A stretch of 57,187 nucleotides of DNA from a bacterium (lineage in GTDB: Bacteria > Zhuqueibacterota > QNDG01 > DSAB01). Position numbers and translations under genes: made by a program. The notes beneath the pieces were generated by a model, which made no database searches, had not been told where the DNA came from, and saw nothing but the letters and a program-made list of their open reading frames with translations. Positions 33,297 to 43,323 of this stretch are shown here, in pieces (the stretch's first letter is position 1; every line of letters begins with the position of its first letter). Location: positions 1 to 57,187 of the forward strand of contig DSAB01000005.1 in the NCBI GenBank assembly GCA_011388275.1, given 5' to 3'.

Positions 33297-35549
33297 TCAG
33301 ATCAGCCACTTTTGAGCATCAACCACCGCGTAGGCGGCCAGGCGGACGATCTCTTCCACGGTTGCCGTTTTCCGAATCACGTGCACGGGCCGGTTCAGCC
33401 CCACCTGAATGGGGCCGATCGTTTCGGCGCCTCCAAGGCGTTTCAACAGATTCATGGCGATGTTGCCCGACTGAAGGTCGGGAAAAACAAGCACGTTCGC
33501 ATTGCCCTGAAGGGGGCTGAACGGATAGTTTTCTTTCATGACCTCCGGAACCACGGCCACATCGCCCTGCATCTCTCCGTCGACAATCAGGCCGGGTTTC
33601 TGTTCCCGGACGATTTCGAGCGCGCGGCGCACTTTACGCGTAAACGGATGGTCCACGCTGCCGAAATTGGAAAAGGAAAGAAAGGCCACGCGGGGTTCCA
33701 TGTCAAACAGCTGAACCACTTTGGCGCTCTGAATGGCGATTTCGGCCAGTTCCTCCGAGCTTGGATTGATGATGGCATTGGTGTCCGCGAAAAAATAGAC
33801 TTTCTTCTCGAAGATCATGATGTACAGGGCCGCCCCTTTGGTTCCCGGTTTCCGGGGCCCGATGACCTGAAAAGCGGGCAGCATTTCATCATAGTAGTGA
33901 TCGCAGACGCCCACCAGTCCGTCGGCGTCATTCGAATGCACCATGAGCGTTCCGAAATAGGAGGGCTGGCGAAGCCGCTGGTCCGCCAATTCGGGTGTCA
34001 CTCCCGACCTTTGCCTGAGCCGATAATAGATCTCGCTGTACCGTTTAAGCTGATCCGATGTGGAGGGATCGATGATCTCCACATCCGGCATATCCAGACC
34101 CAGGGATCGAATCGATTCACGGATACGGTCTTTATTCCCCAGGAGGACCGGCTCTGCGATCTTTTCTTCCAAAAGAATCCGGGATGCCCGAAGCACCTTG
34201 TCCAGCTCTCCTTCCGGAAAAACAACCCGTTTGGGAGACGCTTTCGCCTTGTTGATCACGGTCCGGATCACCTCGAAACTCCGCCCCAAACGGGCTTCCA
34301 GCTGCTGCCGGTATTCTTCCGGATCGACCTCTTGCCGGGCGACTCCGCTCTTCATGGCCGCCTCGGCCACGGCCGTCGATTCCCAGAGAAGCACACGGTA
34401 ATCGAGTGGTTTGGGAATGATGTAATCGGGACCGAAACGGATCTTTTCACCCCCGTAGGCCTTGATCACGGAATCGGGAACATCCTCCTTGGCCAGGGCG
34501 GCCAGGGCGTGGCAGGCCGCCACTTTCATCTCTTCGTTGATAGCCGTAGCCCTTACATCGAGCGCTCCCCGGAAGATAAAGGGGAATCCCAGCACGTTGT
34601 TTACCTGATTGGGATAATCGCTGCGGCCCGTGGCGACAATGGCATCGGGCCGGATTTTTCGGGCCGTTTCGGGCCGGACTTCGGGATCTGGATTGGCCAT
34701 GGCGAAAATGATGGGGTTCTTTCCCATTTTCTTGAGCATTTTCTCTGTTAGCAAATCCCCTTTGGACAAACCGATAAAAATCTCGGTTCCCTCCAGGGCT
34801 TCTTCCAGGGTTCTGCATGATTCCGTGGTTGCGAACTGTTCCTTGTAGGCCTTCATTCCTTCTTCTCTGCCCTGGTAGATCACCCCCTTGGAGTCCAGCA
34901 TGATGATGTTCTCCTTTTTAACCCCCAACTGAACGAACATATGGGAACAGGCGATGCCCGAGGCACCGGCACCCACCACAACCATGCGCGCCTTGCCGAT
35001 ATCTTTATTCGTGAGCTCCACCGCATTGAGCAGACCGGCCCCGCTGATGATAGCGGTGCCGTGCTGATCGTCATGAAAAACAGGAATCTTCATGGTCTTC
35101 TTGAGGGTTTCCTCGATATAAAAACACTCCGGACCCTTGATGTCTTCCAGGTTGATGCCTCCGAACGTGGGTTCGAGAACCTGCACCATCCTGATGATCT
35201 CATCGGGATCTTCCGTGTCGATCTCGATATCGAACACATCGATATCGGCAAACCGCTTGAACAAGACCCCTTTGCCCTCCATAACCGGTTTGCCGGCCAG
35301 AGCGCCGATGTTGCCCAGACCGAGAACCGCTGTTCCGTTTGAAACCACGGCCACGAGATTGCCCCGGTTGGTATAACGGTAAGCGTCAAGCGGATTTTTC
35401 TCGATCTCCAGGCAGGGCACGGCCACGCCTGGGGTGTAGGCCAGAGACAGGTCCCGCTGCGTGACACAGGGCTTGGTAGCGACAACAGCCAGTTTCCCCG
35501 GCCGGTCCATGCAATGATAATGCAACGCGTCTTCTCTTAAACTGGACAT
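33297..35549 (-). CDS. maeB: Malic enzyme fused to phosphotransacetylase-like domain (MaeB type)
   Basis: A 750-residue protein. Residues 1-430 are the malic enzyme: [35 protein letters not shown] for metal/substrate binding and [10 protein letters not shown] for the dinucleotide. Residues 450-750 are a PTA-like domain ([40 protein letters not shown]). This fusion is standard for NADP-dependent MaeB, in which the PTA-like part is regulatory, binds acetyl-CoA and is usually not catalytic. It decarboxylates malate to pyruvate, connecting the C4 branch to acetyl-CoA. It lies 20 nt after the double receiver protein. Confidence 0.95.
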   Translation of the reverse strand: MSSLREDALHYHCMDRPGKLAVVATKPCVTQRDLSLAYTPGVAVPCLEIEKNPLDAYRYTNRGNLVAVVSNGTAVLGLGNIGALAGKPVMEGKGVLFKRFADIDVFDIEIDTEDPDEIIRMVQVLEPTFGGINLEDIKGPECFYIEETLKKTMKIPVFHDDQHGTAIISGAGLLNAVELTNKDIGKARMVVVGAGASGIACSHMFVQLGVKKENIIMLDSKGVIYQGREEGMKAYKEQFATTESCRTLEEALEGTEIFIGLSKGDLLTEKMLKKMGKNPIIFAMANPDPEVRPETARKIRPDAIVATGRSDYPNQVNNVLGFPFIFRGALDVRATAINEEMKVAACHALAALAKEDVPDSVIKAYGGEKIRFGPDYIIPKPLDYRVLLWESTAVAEAAMKSGVARQEVDPEEYRQQLEARLGRSFEVIRTVINKAKASPKRVVFPEGELDKVLRASRILLEEKIAEPVLLGNKDRIRESIRSLGLDMPDVEIIDPSTSDQLKRYSEIYYRLRQRSGVTPELADQRLRQPSYFGTLMVHSNDADGLVGVCDHYYDEMLPAFQVIGPRKPGTKGAALYIMIFEKKVYFFADTNAIINPSSEELAEIAIQSAKVVQLFDMEPRVAFLSFSNFGSVDHPFTRKVRRALEIVREQKPGLIVDGEMQGDVAVVPEVMKENYPFSPLQGNANVLVFPDLQSGNIAMNLLKRLGGAETIGPIQVGLNRPVHVIRKTATVEEIVRLAAYAVVDAQKWLI

Positions 35550-35569
35550 GGATGAATCCCCTTTACCGC

Positions 35570-36352
35570 TTAAGAATTTTTAGACTTGAGAAACTTCCGG
35601 ATCCGCCGCAACAGTTCCTCGACTTCCACCGGTTTCTCGATATAATCATCAGCCTGATGGGATTGGGCCATGATCTTGCCATAACCGGGTTCCGTGAGTT
35701 TGCGGCCGATCGAAGTAAGCATGATGACCGGAATCATTTTCAGGTCCTTATGTTCCTTGATCTCCTGACACACTTCATATCCGTCCTTGACCGGAAGCAT
35801 GATATCAAGCAGAACAATATCCGGCCTTTCTTTCAAAGCCGTTTCAAAGCCTTCGTCGCCCGCATGGGCCGTGATGACTTCATATCCTTTGTCCGCCAGG
35901 ACAACCCGCAGGGTTTCCACAAAATCCGGGTCATCATCAACCAGCAGCACCCGGCGTCCCTTCTTTCTTTTCGGATTGAGAAGCGCGTACACGTGATCCA
36001 TGAAAAGTCTCGGTTCCACGGGTTTCTCCAGATATCCTTCAGCCCCGTGACCTTCGGCTATCAGCCGGGCTGCGTTTATGCCCCTGTCAGATTCACTCAG
36101 CGAGGTGAGTATGAGTACCGGAATATGCCGCGTTGACGGATCCTTTTTCAACGCGTGGCATACGGCCATTCCGTCCAGATCGGGCAGCATCACATCCAGT
36201 ACAATCAGATCGGGTTTTTCCGCTTTGGCCTTTTTCAAACCCGAAGGTCCTTCGAAAGCGGCTTCCACTTGAAAGCCTTTGGACTCCAATACGGTTTGAA
36301 GAGCGCTGATCACATCTTGATCATCATCCACCAAAAGCACTTTCTTTTTCAT
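35570..36352 (-). CDS. Response regulator with two receiver domains and no output domain
   Basis: A 260-residue protein made of two CheY-like domains: residues 1-120 (VLLVDDDQDV, phospho-Asp in LIVLDVMLPDLDG, LEKP) and 130-255 (VLLVDDDPDF, IVLLDIMLPVKDG, IEKP). Each has the acidic pair, the phosphorylated Asp, Thr/Ser and Lys. There is no DNA-binding, enzymatic or other output domain. It lies in the group with the H2 sensor, two histidine kinases and acetate kinase 2, and is likely a phosphorelay intermediate or a protein-interaction switch. Confidence 0.92.
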   Translation of the reverse strand: MKKKVLLVDDDQDVISALQTVLESKGFQVEAAFEGPSGLKKAKAEKPDLIVLDVMLPDLDGMAVCHALKKDPSTRHIPVLILTSLSESDRGINAARLIAEGHGAEGYLEKPVEPRLFMDHVYALLNPKRKKGRRVLLVDDDPDFVETLRVVLADKGYEVITAHAGDEGFETALKERPDIVLLDIMLPVKDGYEVCQEIKEHKDLKMIPVIMLTSIGRKLTEPGYGKIMAQSHQADDYIEKPVEVEELLRRIRKFLKSKNS

Positions 36353-36388
36353 ACTCGCCTCCTTTTACTCCGACCAGACCGGTACTGA

Positions 36389-36784
36389 TCACGCGGCCTT
36401 GAGCATGGACCCTACCTTTTCCAGGAGAGCCCGGGGCTCCACGGGCTTTTCCAAAAAATCATCCACAGGAAGCAGATCGGTTCCCAGCCGCTCGCTGAAT
36501 TGCAGATCCGTAACCTGCTGAACACTGGTAATCATGATGACCGGAATATGCCTCCCCAGAGAGGGCTCCATCTTTCGAAGGGATTTGACAAATCGGAATC
36601 CTGCGGACAGATCTTCCATCATCGCGTCCAGCAGGATCAGGTCGGGATTGAATGTCTGAAGCTTTTTGTGCCCCTCCCGGGCTGAATCCGACTCTCCGAC
36701 GGTATATCCTTCTTTTTCCAGCACCGCTCTGATCGCGTTCCGAAAATCGGAATCATCATCAATCAAAAGAATTTTCAACGCCAT
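36389..36784 (-). CDS. Single-domain (CheY-like) response regulator
   Basis: A 131-residue receiver domain with ILLIDDDSDF, the phospho-Asp in LILLDAMMED, the VIMITSV Thr/Ser region and FLEKPVEP. No output domain is present. It lies 12 nt after acetate kinase 2 and 36 nt before the double-receiver gene, so all three are likely co-transcribed. Confidence 0.92.
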   Translation of the reverse strand: MALKILLIDDDSDFRNAIRAVLEKEGYTVGESDSAREGHKKLQTFNPDLILLDAMMEDLSAGFRFVKSLRKMEPSLGRHIPVIMITSVQQVTDLQFSERLGTDLLPVDDFLEKPVEPRALLEKVGSMLKAA

Positions 36785-36796
36785 AAAACAGACTCC

Positions 36797-37999
36797 TTAT
36801 TTGACAAGTTGATTTTCCCTTTCCAGGACCTCGATAACCTCTTCGGCAATGGCGAGTTCTTCGTTCGTGGGAATCACCAGCACAGACGTCTTGCCGTCAC
36901 TGATCCGGGTTTTGTGATTCCGGTTCGCGGTTTCATTCATTTCGATGCCCAGAAATTCCAGCCCCTCACAGACCATTCGGCGGACGGTATCGGAATTCTC
37001 TCCGATTCCAGCGGTAAATACCAGGGCGTCGATTCCTCCCATCACGGCCGCATAGGCGCCGATATATTTTTTAATGCGTCGGGTAAACACTTCCAGAGCC
37101 AGCTGATGGCGTTCACTGCCTTTCGCGGCCTTCTCCTCGATGGTGCGCAAATCGTTGTCGCCGCCGGTTATTCCGGCCAGACCGCTTTTCTTGTTGAGAA
37201 GAGCGTCCATCTGGGACGGAGTCAGCTGATCTTCCTCCATACGATGCAGGGGAATGGCGGGATCGATATCACCGCACCGTGTTCCCATGACCAGCCCTTC
37301 CAGAGGAGTGAATCCCATGGTTGTGTCCACGGATTCGCCGTGCCGCACGGCCGTAATACTGGACCCGTTTCCGAGATGGCAGGTGATGATTTTCAGGCTT
37401 TTGAAGGGCTTTTCCAGAATCTCGGCCGCCTTGTGCGCCACAAACTGATGGGATGTTCCGTGAAAACCATAACGGCGTATCCGATGCACTTTATACCATT
37501 CGTAGGGCAGTCCGTAAATAAAGGCTTCCGGACCCATGGTCTGGTGAAAGGCCGTGTCAAACACCGCCACCTGACGGGCAAACGGGATCAGCCAGAAACT
37601 GGCCTGTATTCCCTTGATATTGGGCGGATTGTGGAGAGGCGCGAACTTCACGCATGCCTTGATTCTTTCCAGCACCGCCTCGTTGATGGCCACGGAACCG
37701 GTGAACTCTTCCCCGCCGTGCACGACCCGGTGACCGACGGCTTCGATCTCCAGAATATTTCCCAGAATTCCCGTATCGGGATGGATCAGGGTTTTCAAGA
37801 CCAGGTCAATGGCTTTTTCATGATCCTTCACAGGCAGGGTTTTCTCAAGAGATTCCCGGCCCACGGGCCGGTAAATCATGCGCGCGTCGTCGAACCCGAT
37901 GCGCTCCACCAGACCGCCCGCCAGCAACTCCTCCCGGTCCATTTGATAGATGCGGAATTTCAATGATGAGCTGCCGCAATTAAGCACCAAGACTTTCAT
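36797..37999 (-). CDS. ackA: Acetate kinase (second copy, standard length)
   Basis: A 400-residue acetate kinase with LNCGSSSLKFRIY, HRVVHGGEEF, VFDTAFHQT, HLGNGSSITAV and TRCGDIDPA. It is canonical in length, unlike the first copy at 24.4 kb. It is placed inside a two-component signalling operon, between the receiver-kinase hybrid and two output-less receivers. Since acetyl phosphate can phosphorylate receivers, this position may be functional rather than accidental. No separate phosphotransacetylase gene is in the window; only the MaeB PTA-like domain is nearby. Confidence 0.95.
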   Translation of the reverse strand: MKVLVLNCGSSSLKFRIYQMDREELLAGGLVERIGFDDARMIYRPVGRESLEKTLPVKDHEKAIDLVLKTLIHPDTGILGNILEIEAVGHRVVHGGEEFTGSVAINEAVLERIKACVKFAPLHNPPNIKGIQASFWLIPFARQVAVFDTAFHQTMGPEAFIYGLPYEWYKVHRIRRYGFHGTSHQFVAHKAAEILEKPFKSLKIITCHLGNGSSITAVRHGESVDTTMGFTPLEGLVMGTRCGDIDPAIPLHRMEEDQLTPSQMDALLNKKSGLAGITGGDNDLRTIEEKAAKGSERHQLALEVFTRRIKKYIGAYAAVMGGIDALVFTAGIGENSDTVRRMVCEGLEFLGIEMNETANRNHKTRISDGKTSVLVIPTNEELAIAEEVIEVLERENQLVK

Positions 38000-38044
38000 A
38001 AACAGATGTTCTCCTTTTGTTATTGTTCGTTTGCGTTCGCGTTT

Positions 38045-39121
38045 TCAGGGCAGATAAACAGTAAATGTCGTTCCCTTATCCGGCTCCGATTCCACTCGAA
38101 TGTCTCCGGAATGGGCCTCTACGATTTTCCTGACGATAGAAAGACCCAGACCGCTTCCTTCCACTTTTTCGGTTTCCCGAGTCCGGTAAAACTGATCGAA
38201 AATCAGCCCCAGCTTCTCCCGGGGAATGCCCACTCCCGTGTCGGCGACCACGACGCGGCTGCGATGGTCCTCTTCGGCGAGCTGGACGAAAATTCGTCCG
38301 TCCGGCTTGTTGTACTTGATCGCGTTGCTCAGCAGATTGGTGAACAGCATGTGCAAAGTTTCCTTATTGCCGAGAATGGATGGATACTGGGCGGGAATCT
38401 CAACATCCAGGGTGAGTCTCTTTTCATCCATCAGAGGTTTCATGAGCTCCGTCACCTCAGTCAGAATTTCCCTGATATCCACCGGCTCCATCCGGGTCAC
38501 CACTTCACCGGATTCCAGGCGCGACAGGTTCAGCCAGTCATTGATCATGACATGCAGTCCCTTGATGCGGCGGCTGGCACGTTTCAGCATGAGCCGGGCC
38601 TTTTCAGGAATCTCTCCGGCAAGACCGTCGAGAATCACCATCAAATTCTGCTGCACGGCATCGAGGGGAGCCCGAAGTTCATGAGAGACCAGTGAAACGA
38701 AATTTTTCCGCATGGTCTCCTTCTCCTCCTGAAGGCGGTCCCTCTCCATGCGGATGCGCCTGCGTTCGAGCCCGCGGCGCACGATCAGACGGAGTTCATC
38801 CGGCGTAAAGGGTTTGGGCAGATAATCATACGCTCCATACTTCATGGCTTCCACGGCCGACTCGACCGTCGCGTATCCCGTAATCACGACGATCACCAGG
38901 TTGGGATCCATATTACGAGTCCGGTCAAGCACTTCCATGCCGCTGAGACCCGGCATTTTCAAGTCGAGAAGAACCAGATCCGGATCGAAAGACCGGATTT
39001 TCTCCAGACCGGTCTCTCCGTTTTCAGCCATTTCCAAAGCGTATCCTTCACGCTCCAGAACCTGGGCGCAGGAATCCCTCATGGCTTCTTCATCATCGAC
39101 GATTAGTATTTTCTCGATCAT
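38045..39121 (-). CDS. Hybrid receiver-histidine kinase
   Basis: A 358-residue cytoplasmic protein. An N-terminal receiver domain (ILIVDDEEAM, phospho-Asp in LVLLDLKMPG, PKPF) is joined to a HisKA domain with the phospho-His in LVSHELRAPL near residue 145, then a HATPase domain (NLLSNAIKYN, DTGVGIPREK, GSGLGLSIV). There are no membrane segments. The ATG at 39121 overlaps the upstream kinase stop as TGATG behind GGAGG; a GTG one codon earlier is possible. Its receiver can take phosphate from the PAS kinase and its own kinase module could pass it on. Confidence 0.92.
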   Translation of the reverse strand: MIEKILIVDDEEAMRDSCAQVLEREGYALEMAENGETGLEKIRSFDPDLVLLDLKMPGLSGMEVLDRTRNMDPNLVIVVITGYATVESAVEAMKYGAYDYLPKPFTPDELRLIVRRGLERRRIRMERDRLQEEKETMRKNFVSLVSHELRAPLDAVQQNLMVILDGLAGEIPEKARLMLKRASRRIKGLHVMINDWLNLSRLESGEVVTRMEPVDIREILTEVTELMKPLMDEKRLTLDVEIPAQYPSILGNKETLHMLFTNLLSNAIKYNKPDGRIFVQLAEEDHRSRVVVADTGVGIPREKLGLIFDQFYRTRETEKVEGSGLGLSIVRKIVEAHSGDIRVESEPDKGTTFTVYLP

Positions 39122-40410
39122 CACGCCTCCACGGGCAGAAAGATGGTGAATGCCGTACCCCGGCCCGGTTCACTGTCCACCTCGATGCGTCCATGATGAC
39201 GCTGAATGATGCCGTAACAAATGGAAAGCCCCAGACCGGTTCCCTCGCCCGCCTTCTTGGTGGTAAAAAACGGTTCAAAAAGCTGGCTGATATGTTCCCG
39301 GGGGATTCCCGGTCCCGTATCCGCGATTTGAATGAAAATCTGATTCTTTCCTTCTGTAAAGCCCGTACGAATGATCAACCCCCCTTTTCCATTCATGGCT
39401 TCGGCCGCATTGATGAAGATATTCATGAAAACCTGCTGCATCTGGGCCGCGTCAACGTGAACAGTGGGCAGGGCGGTATCGTATTTTCTCTCGATTTTCA
39501 CGTTATGAAAAAGAACCTGCTTCTCCAGAATGGAAAGCACACTCTCCAGAATATCATGGATATGATGTGTCTCCGTTCTGGGTTCCGACTGGCGCGCAAA
39601 ATCCAGCAGATTCTTGACGATCTCCTTGGAACGGGCGGCCAGTTTGACAATTTTCTCGAGATTCTCTTTTTGCAAAGACGGTTTGCCCTTGTTCACATCT
39701 TCCAGCAGCAGATGCGAGTACAGCATGATTCCGCCGAGCGGATTGTTGATTTCATGAGCCACTCCGGCGGACAGCTTTCCCAGCGAGGCCATTTTTTCGG
39801 TTTGAATCAGCCGGGTCTGCAGCTGCTGCAGATCCAGATAAGCCTTTTCGAGTTCGTCGGCCTTGGCCCGATGAGCGTCGGCAGCCGCGGCTTCGGATAA
39901 CAGCTTTTTAATCTGACACAAATCCCTGGCCACCATCAGAACCCCGGTGATCTCTCCCGTGTTATCCTTGAGCAGAGATCCCCGAAGATTCATGGGAATT
40001 CTCTCTCCGGTCTTGCTCATGAAATCCACTTCCAGGTCCAGACTCGATTCTTTCCGGAAAAGGGACTGAATACGAGGCCCCTGAAACATCAATCCTCCCG
40101 CGCTTTCACGGTGGAACAGAACCTCCATGGGTTTTCCCAGCAATTCCTTTTGACTGAAACCGGTCAGTTTCAAAGTGGCCTGATTGGCGGCCTGAATCAG
40201 TCCGTTCGAATCCAAAACCACGAGCGCGTCCACCATGGAACGCATGATGCTGTCGGTGAGCTCCTGGGCCCGCGTCAGTTCCAGATTCTTTTTCTCGATC
40301 TCCACCGTGGTCTGGGCCAATTCCGCGTAAACGGCTTCCATCTGCTGGATAATCTCGATCCACATCTTCTCCTGAACGTTCAGCGAGGGTTCAAGAACCG
40401 ATTCGATCAT
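39121..40410 (-). CDS. PAS-domain histidine kinase coupled to H2-sensing hydrogenase
   Basis: A 429-residue soluble kinase: N-terminal coiled coil, a PAS domain (about residues 60-180: [22 protein letters not shown]), a second coiled linker, a HisKA domain with AHEINNP, and a HATPase domain ([31 protein letters not shown]). This is the form of HoxJ/HupT, the kinases that read out regulatory hydrogenases. The ATG at 40410 overlaps the hydrogenase large-subunit stop (ATGA) and has GGAGGG upstream, so the two proteins are made together. It has no membrane segment, so sensing is cytoplasmic. Confidence 0.92.
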   Translation of the reverse strand: MIESVLEPSLNVQEKMWIEIIQQMEAVYAELAQTTVEIEKKNLELTRAQELTDSIMRSMVDALVVLDSNGLIQAANQATLKLTGFSQKELLGKPMEVLFHRESAGGLMFQGPRIQSLFRKESSLDLEVDFMSKTGERIPMNLRGSLLKDNTGEITGVLMVARDLCQIKKLLSEAAAADAHRAKADELEKAYLDLQQLQTRLIQTEKMASLGKLSAGVAHEINNPLGGIMLYSHLLLEDVNKGKPSLQKENLEKIVKLAARSKEIVKNLLDFARQSEPRTETHHIHDILESVLSILEKQVLFHNVKIERKYDTALPTVHVDAAQMQQVFMNIFINAAEAMNGKGGLIIRTGFTEGKNQIFIQIADTGPGIPREHISQLFEPFFTTKKAGEGTGLGLSICYGIIQRHHGRIEVDSEPGRGTAFTIFLPVEA

Positions 40411-41876
40411 GAAATCCCTCCGGAATGAACGGCACAAAACAGACAGGGGTCAAAAGACCGGATAATCTGTTTCACCTCGATGAGATCCTGTTCATCGGTC
40501 ACCGGGGTGCCGGTCAGAGCCTGTTCCACGGGTCCGGGCTTTCCCTTGAAGCCGCGGGGTGAAAAATTCCAGGTAGACGGTGATATGACCTGATAATTGA
40601 CGATAATACCGTTTTTAACCTGCATCCAGTGGCCCAGCGCCCCGCGTGAAACCTCGGAAAAGCCGAATGCCTCTCCCTCCGAACGGGGTTTGTGTTTGTT
40701 ATAGAATGGTGCCTCCGGGTCCATGGACCGTATCCAGGTTTCCATGGCGCTCAGGATGATCATCAAGTCATGAAACCGAAGAACAATCCGCGTATACACC
40801 GTATTGCCGAGCTCTTTAACCAGATCGAGAGCCAAAGGATCCTGCTGAACGATCAGACGGGCGATGGGCCCCACTTCGGTGACATACCCCTGATATCTCG
40901 GAGCCTTGGCCCATGAATAAGCGCCCTCCTTATGCACATCGGATGCGGTCTTTGCTTCATAAGGATGGAGAGAGTGACTCTCCAGGAACCAGCTGTGTGA
41001 TACATCTTCGGTAATAGAACCGGGCTCCAGGGAAGCAACGGATTGTGTATCGGAAAACCCGGACTTGTAGAGACTGGATCCGTCAGGCCGCGGAAAAGCG
41101 CCGTATGACAAAAATCGCGATTGCCCTTTGCCCAGAGTGTCCAGTCCCCATTCACGTCCATAACGAATGAACAGACCCAGATCGCCATCGGCATGAGATG
41201 CTTCGCCGAGCCATCGGTCCATATCGGAGAGACTCGATACTTCCAGCCATCTCTCGAGAGATCCGCCGAGAACCCGTTTTTCGATGAATTCCCGGACGCT
41301 TCTCCACACACCCAGCATGCGAAGCCGGTCGCTCCGTGTAATGGGCCGGGTCACCCCGCCGGGCTGAAAAGCCAGCGAATTGGGCCATTTCCCGGCCAAG
41401 AGCCCCATGATTTCCAGAATGGTTTTTCGGTTTTTCAGCACATCCAGATAGGCTTCTCCCTCCAGAGAATGAAAACGGCGGCACATTTCCTCATATCCGG
41501 GACGGCCTTTCAGAGAAGGATGGGTTAAATCCACGGCGAAAAGCAGATAAAAGTGGGTTTGATGATTCATGATGATTTCAGCGCCCAATACCGTGTTTCG
41601 CACCCAGTAGGCGTTTTCCGGCATGCCGACTCCGTAAAACCGGCCAAGCATGTCGGAGGCGGCCGTGGACTGACCGATACTGCAGATTCCGCATATGCGG
41701 GGCGCGAAAACCAGGGCATCCATGGGATCACGGCCGATCAGCAGCTTTTCGAATCCTCGAAACATGACGCCGGCTATCCAGGCTTCGGTGACCCGGTTCT
41801 GCCGCACGTGGACCCGGGCTTCGAGATCGCCTTCCACGCGCGGCATGGGGCTGATGGCGAACGTTCTCTCCTTCAT
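40407..41876 (-). CDS. Regulatory (H2-sensing) [NiFe] hydrogenase large subunit, HupV/HoxC type
   Basis: A 489-residue large subunit with RICGICSIGQS near residue 60 and DPCLFCAVH at the very end. Only five residues follow the last nickel-site His, so the cleavable C-terminal peptide is absent, as in HoxC/HupV sensor hydrogenases, which mature without the endopeptidase. The group 2 signatures (SPMPRVEGDLEARVHV) and the translational coupling to a PAS kinase support an H2-sensor role. It overlaps the small-subunit stop by ATGA. It is cytoplasmic, with no sign of a membrane partner. Confidence 0.93.
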   Translation of the reverse strand: MKERTFAISPMPRVEGDLEARVHVRQNRVTEAWIAGVMFRGFEKLLIGRDPMDALVFAPRICGICSIGQSTAASDMLGRFYGVGMPENAYWVRNTVLGAEIIMNHQTHFYLLFAVDLTHPSLKGRPGYEEMCRRFHSLEGEAYLDVLKNRKTILEIMGLLAGKWPNSLAFQPGGVTRPITRSDRLRMLGVWRSVREFIEKRVLGGSLERWLEVSSLSDMDRWLGEASHADGDLGLFIRYGREWGLDTLGKGQSRFLSYGAFPRPDGSSLYKSGFSDTQSVASLEPGSITEDVSHSWFLESHSLHPYEAKTASDVHKEGAYSWAKAPRYQGYVTEVGPIARLIVQQDPLALDLVKELGNTVYTRIVLRFHDLMIILSAMETWIRSMDPEAPFYNKHKPRSEGEAFGFSEVSRGALGHWMQVKNGIIVNYQVISPSTWNFSPRGFKGKPGPVEQALTGTPVTDEQDLIEVKQIIRSFDPCLFCAVHSGGIS

Positions 41877-42856
41877 GACTTCGTTTCTCCTTCCGTTTCC
41901 ACGGATTTGAAGGATACGGCATTCACCTTCAGCCGCTCGGGACAGGCCAGTTTTGCCAGGCCGCTGATACCGACATACCAGGCCTTGGGTACATCCAGAG
42001 GAAGCGTGGTGGGAATATCGCCGATTTTCCGGGTTTCAAAGAAGGGGACAAATCCGTCGGGAAATTTGGGAGACGTGCATGAAATACAGGGAAAACCGCC
42101 CCGTGTGCAGCTTCCCGTGCGGCCCAGCCAAAGCCGTTCATTGCAGTCGGACTCGCACTGAGTGGCCTTGCAGCCCAGATTTTCGAACAGACATCCCTGC
42201 TGGGAATACATCTCCGCCGAAGCCTTGAATTCGTAGTATTCATTGCGCGGACAGGCGTGATGGGCGAGTTTTCCGTAAAAAACGCGGGGCCGCTGAAACC
42301 GATCCAGATCAGAAAGATTCAGCTTGCCGGAGGAGAGGTCCAGCAGTGTCTCGACCATCCAGTCAGGATGGGCAGGGCAGCCGGGAAGATTGATAACGGG
42401 AAATCCGGAAGAAGAACGGAAATTTTCACCCAGGAAGCCGCCAGGTCGAGATCGGTAAAACTGAAGCCCCGTGGCGTCCATGGGGTTTCGGCCCGCGGCC
42501 GCGATGCCTCCGAATGAAGCGCAGGTTCCTGCCGCCAGCACATACCCGGCCGCATTTGCCAGGTCCCGCACCCAATCCATTAGTGGTCGTCCGCCGAAAC
42601 AGGCGTACTGTCCGGTTCCCCGTGGTCCCTGGTAAACAGCGCCCTCCACAACCAGAATATCAAGCGGGCGCGAGCCGTCCGTACACGCCTTAAGCACAGG
42701 AATCACTTCATGTCCACCGATCGAACCCAGCGTGGGGTGCCAAAGCAATTCGATGTTCAAAAGATGAAACGCCGTCATGATATCGGGCTGTTCGGCGTTG
42801 AGAAACGAAATCGTTTCTCCCCCGCAGCTGCCGCTCTGAATCCACAGCATATTCAT
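41873..42856 (-). CDS. Regulatory [NiFe] hydrogenase small subunit, HupU/HoxB type
   Basis: A 327-residue small subunit with WIQSGSCGGET at the N-terminus, GTCASFGGI and NLPGCPAHPDW, and C-terminal cluster motifs (GCLFENLGCKATQCESDC; CTRGGFPCISC). There is no Tat signal peptide, as expected for a cytoplasmic sensor. ATG at 42856 is given. An in-frame GTG at 42880, 10 nt after the ndk stop, is an equally possible start, because neither has an ideal ribosome site. It pairs with the large subunit in a 4-nt overlap. Confidence 0.92.
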   Translation of the reverse strand: MNMLWIQSGSCGGETISFLNAEQPDIMTAFHLLNIELLWHPTLGSIGGHEVIPVLKACTDGSRPLDILVVEGAVYQGPRGTGQYACFGGRPLMDWVRDLANAAGYVLAAGTCASFGGIAAAGRNPMDATGLQFYRSRPGGFLGENFRSSSGFPVINLPGCPAHPDWMVETLLDLSSGKLNLSDLDRFQRPRVFYGKLAHHACPRNEYYEFKASAEMYSQQGCLFENLGCKATQCESDCNERLWLGRTGSCTRGGFPCISCTSPKFPDGFVPFFETRKIGDIPTTLPLDVPKAWYVGISGLAKLACPERLKVNAVSFKSVETEGETKS

Positions 42857-42890
42857 GTTTTTATTCTGCCCCAAACTCACCTCGCCTGCT

Positions 42891-43307
42891 TTAGTCCAGC
42901 AGCCTGCGCGTACTGAAAAAGAACGCGATTTCACGGGACGCCGTCTCCTCACTGTCGGATGCGTGCACGCAGTTTCGAGTCACGTTTTCCGCCATATCCC
43001 GCCGGATTGTCCCCTCGGCCGCCTCGGACGGGTCCGTGGAGCCGATGAGAACGCGAAGATTTTGTATGACATTTTCCCCTTCCACAACCATGGGTACCGA
43101 AGGGCCGGATACCATGAATTGAATCAGATCTTCGAAAAAAGATTTGTCTCTGTGAACATGATAAAAGAATTCGGCCTCACATCGGGTCAGCCGTGTTTTT
43201 TCCATCGCGACAATCCGGAAACCGGCCGCTTCGATCCTTCGACAGATCTCGCCTACCAGATTCCTGCTCACGGCATCGGGTTTGATATTCAGTAAAGTGC
43301 GCTGCAT
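42891..43307 (-). CDS. ndk: Nucleoside diphosphate kinase
   Basis: A 138-residue protein of normal length with TLLNIKPDAV, the phosphohistidine motif NCVHASDS and GSTDPSEA. The ATG at 43307 has AAGGAG 5 nt upstream. It balances NTP pools using ATP. It lies 17 nt after carbamate kinase and just before the sensor-hydrogenase genes. Confidence 0.95.
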   Translation of the reverse strand: MQRTLLNIKPDAVSRNLVGEICRRIEAAGFRIVAMEKTRLTRCEAEFFYHVHRDKSFFEDLIQFMVSGPSVPMVVEGENVIQNLRVLIGSTDPSEAAEGTIRRDMAENVTRNCVHASDSEETASREIAFFFSTRRLLD

Positions 43308-43323
43308 GGAGACTCCTTTGGGT

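Noticed and set aside
33285-34751. Plus-strand open frame of 488 codons
   Set aside because: It is antisense to malic enzyme and begins within its terminator region; no protein family is evident.
40407-41876. Sensor hydrogenase large subunit as an ordinary uptake hydrogenase
   Set aside because: It lacks the C-terminal maturation peptide, its small subunit lacks a Tat signal, no cytochrome b gene is present, and it is translationally coupled to a PAS kinase.
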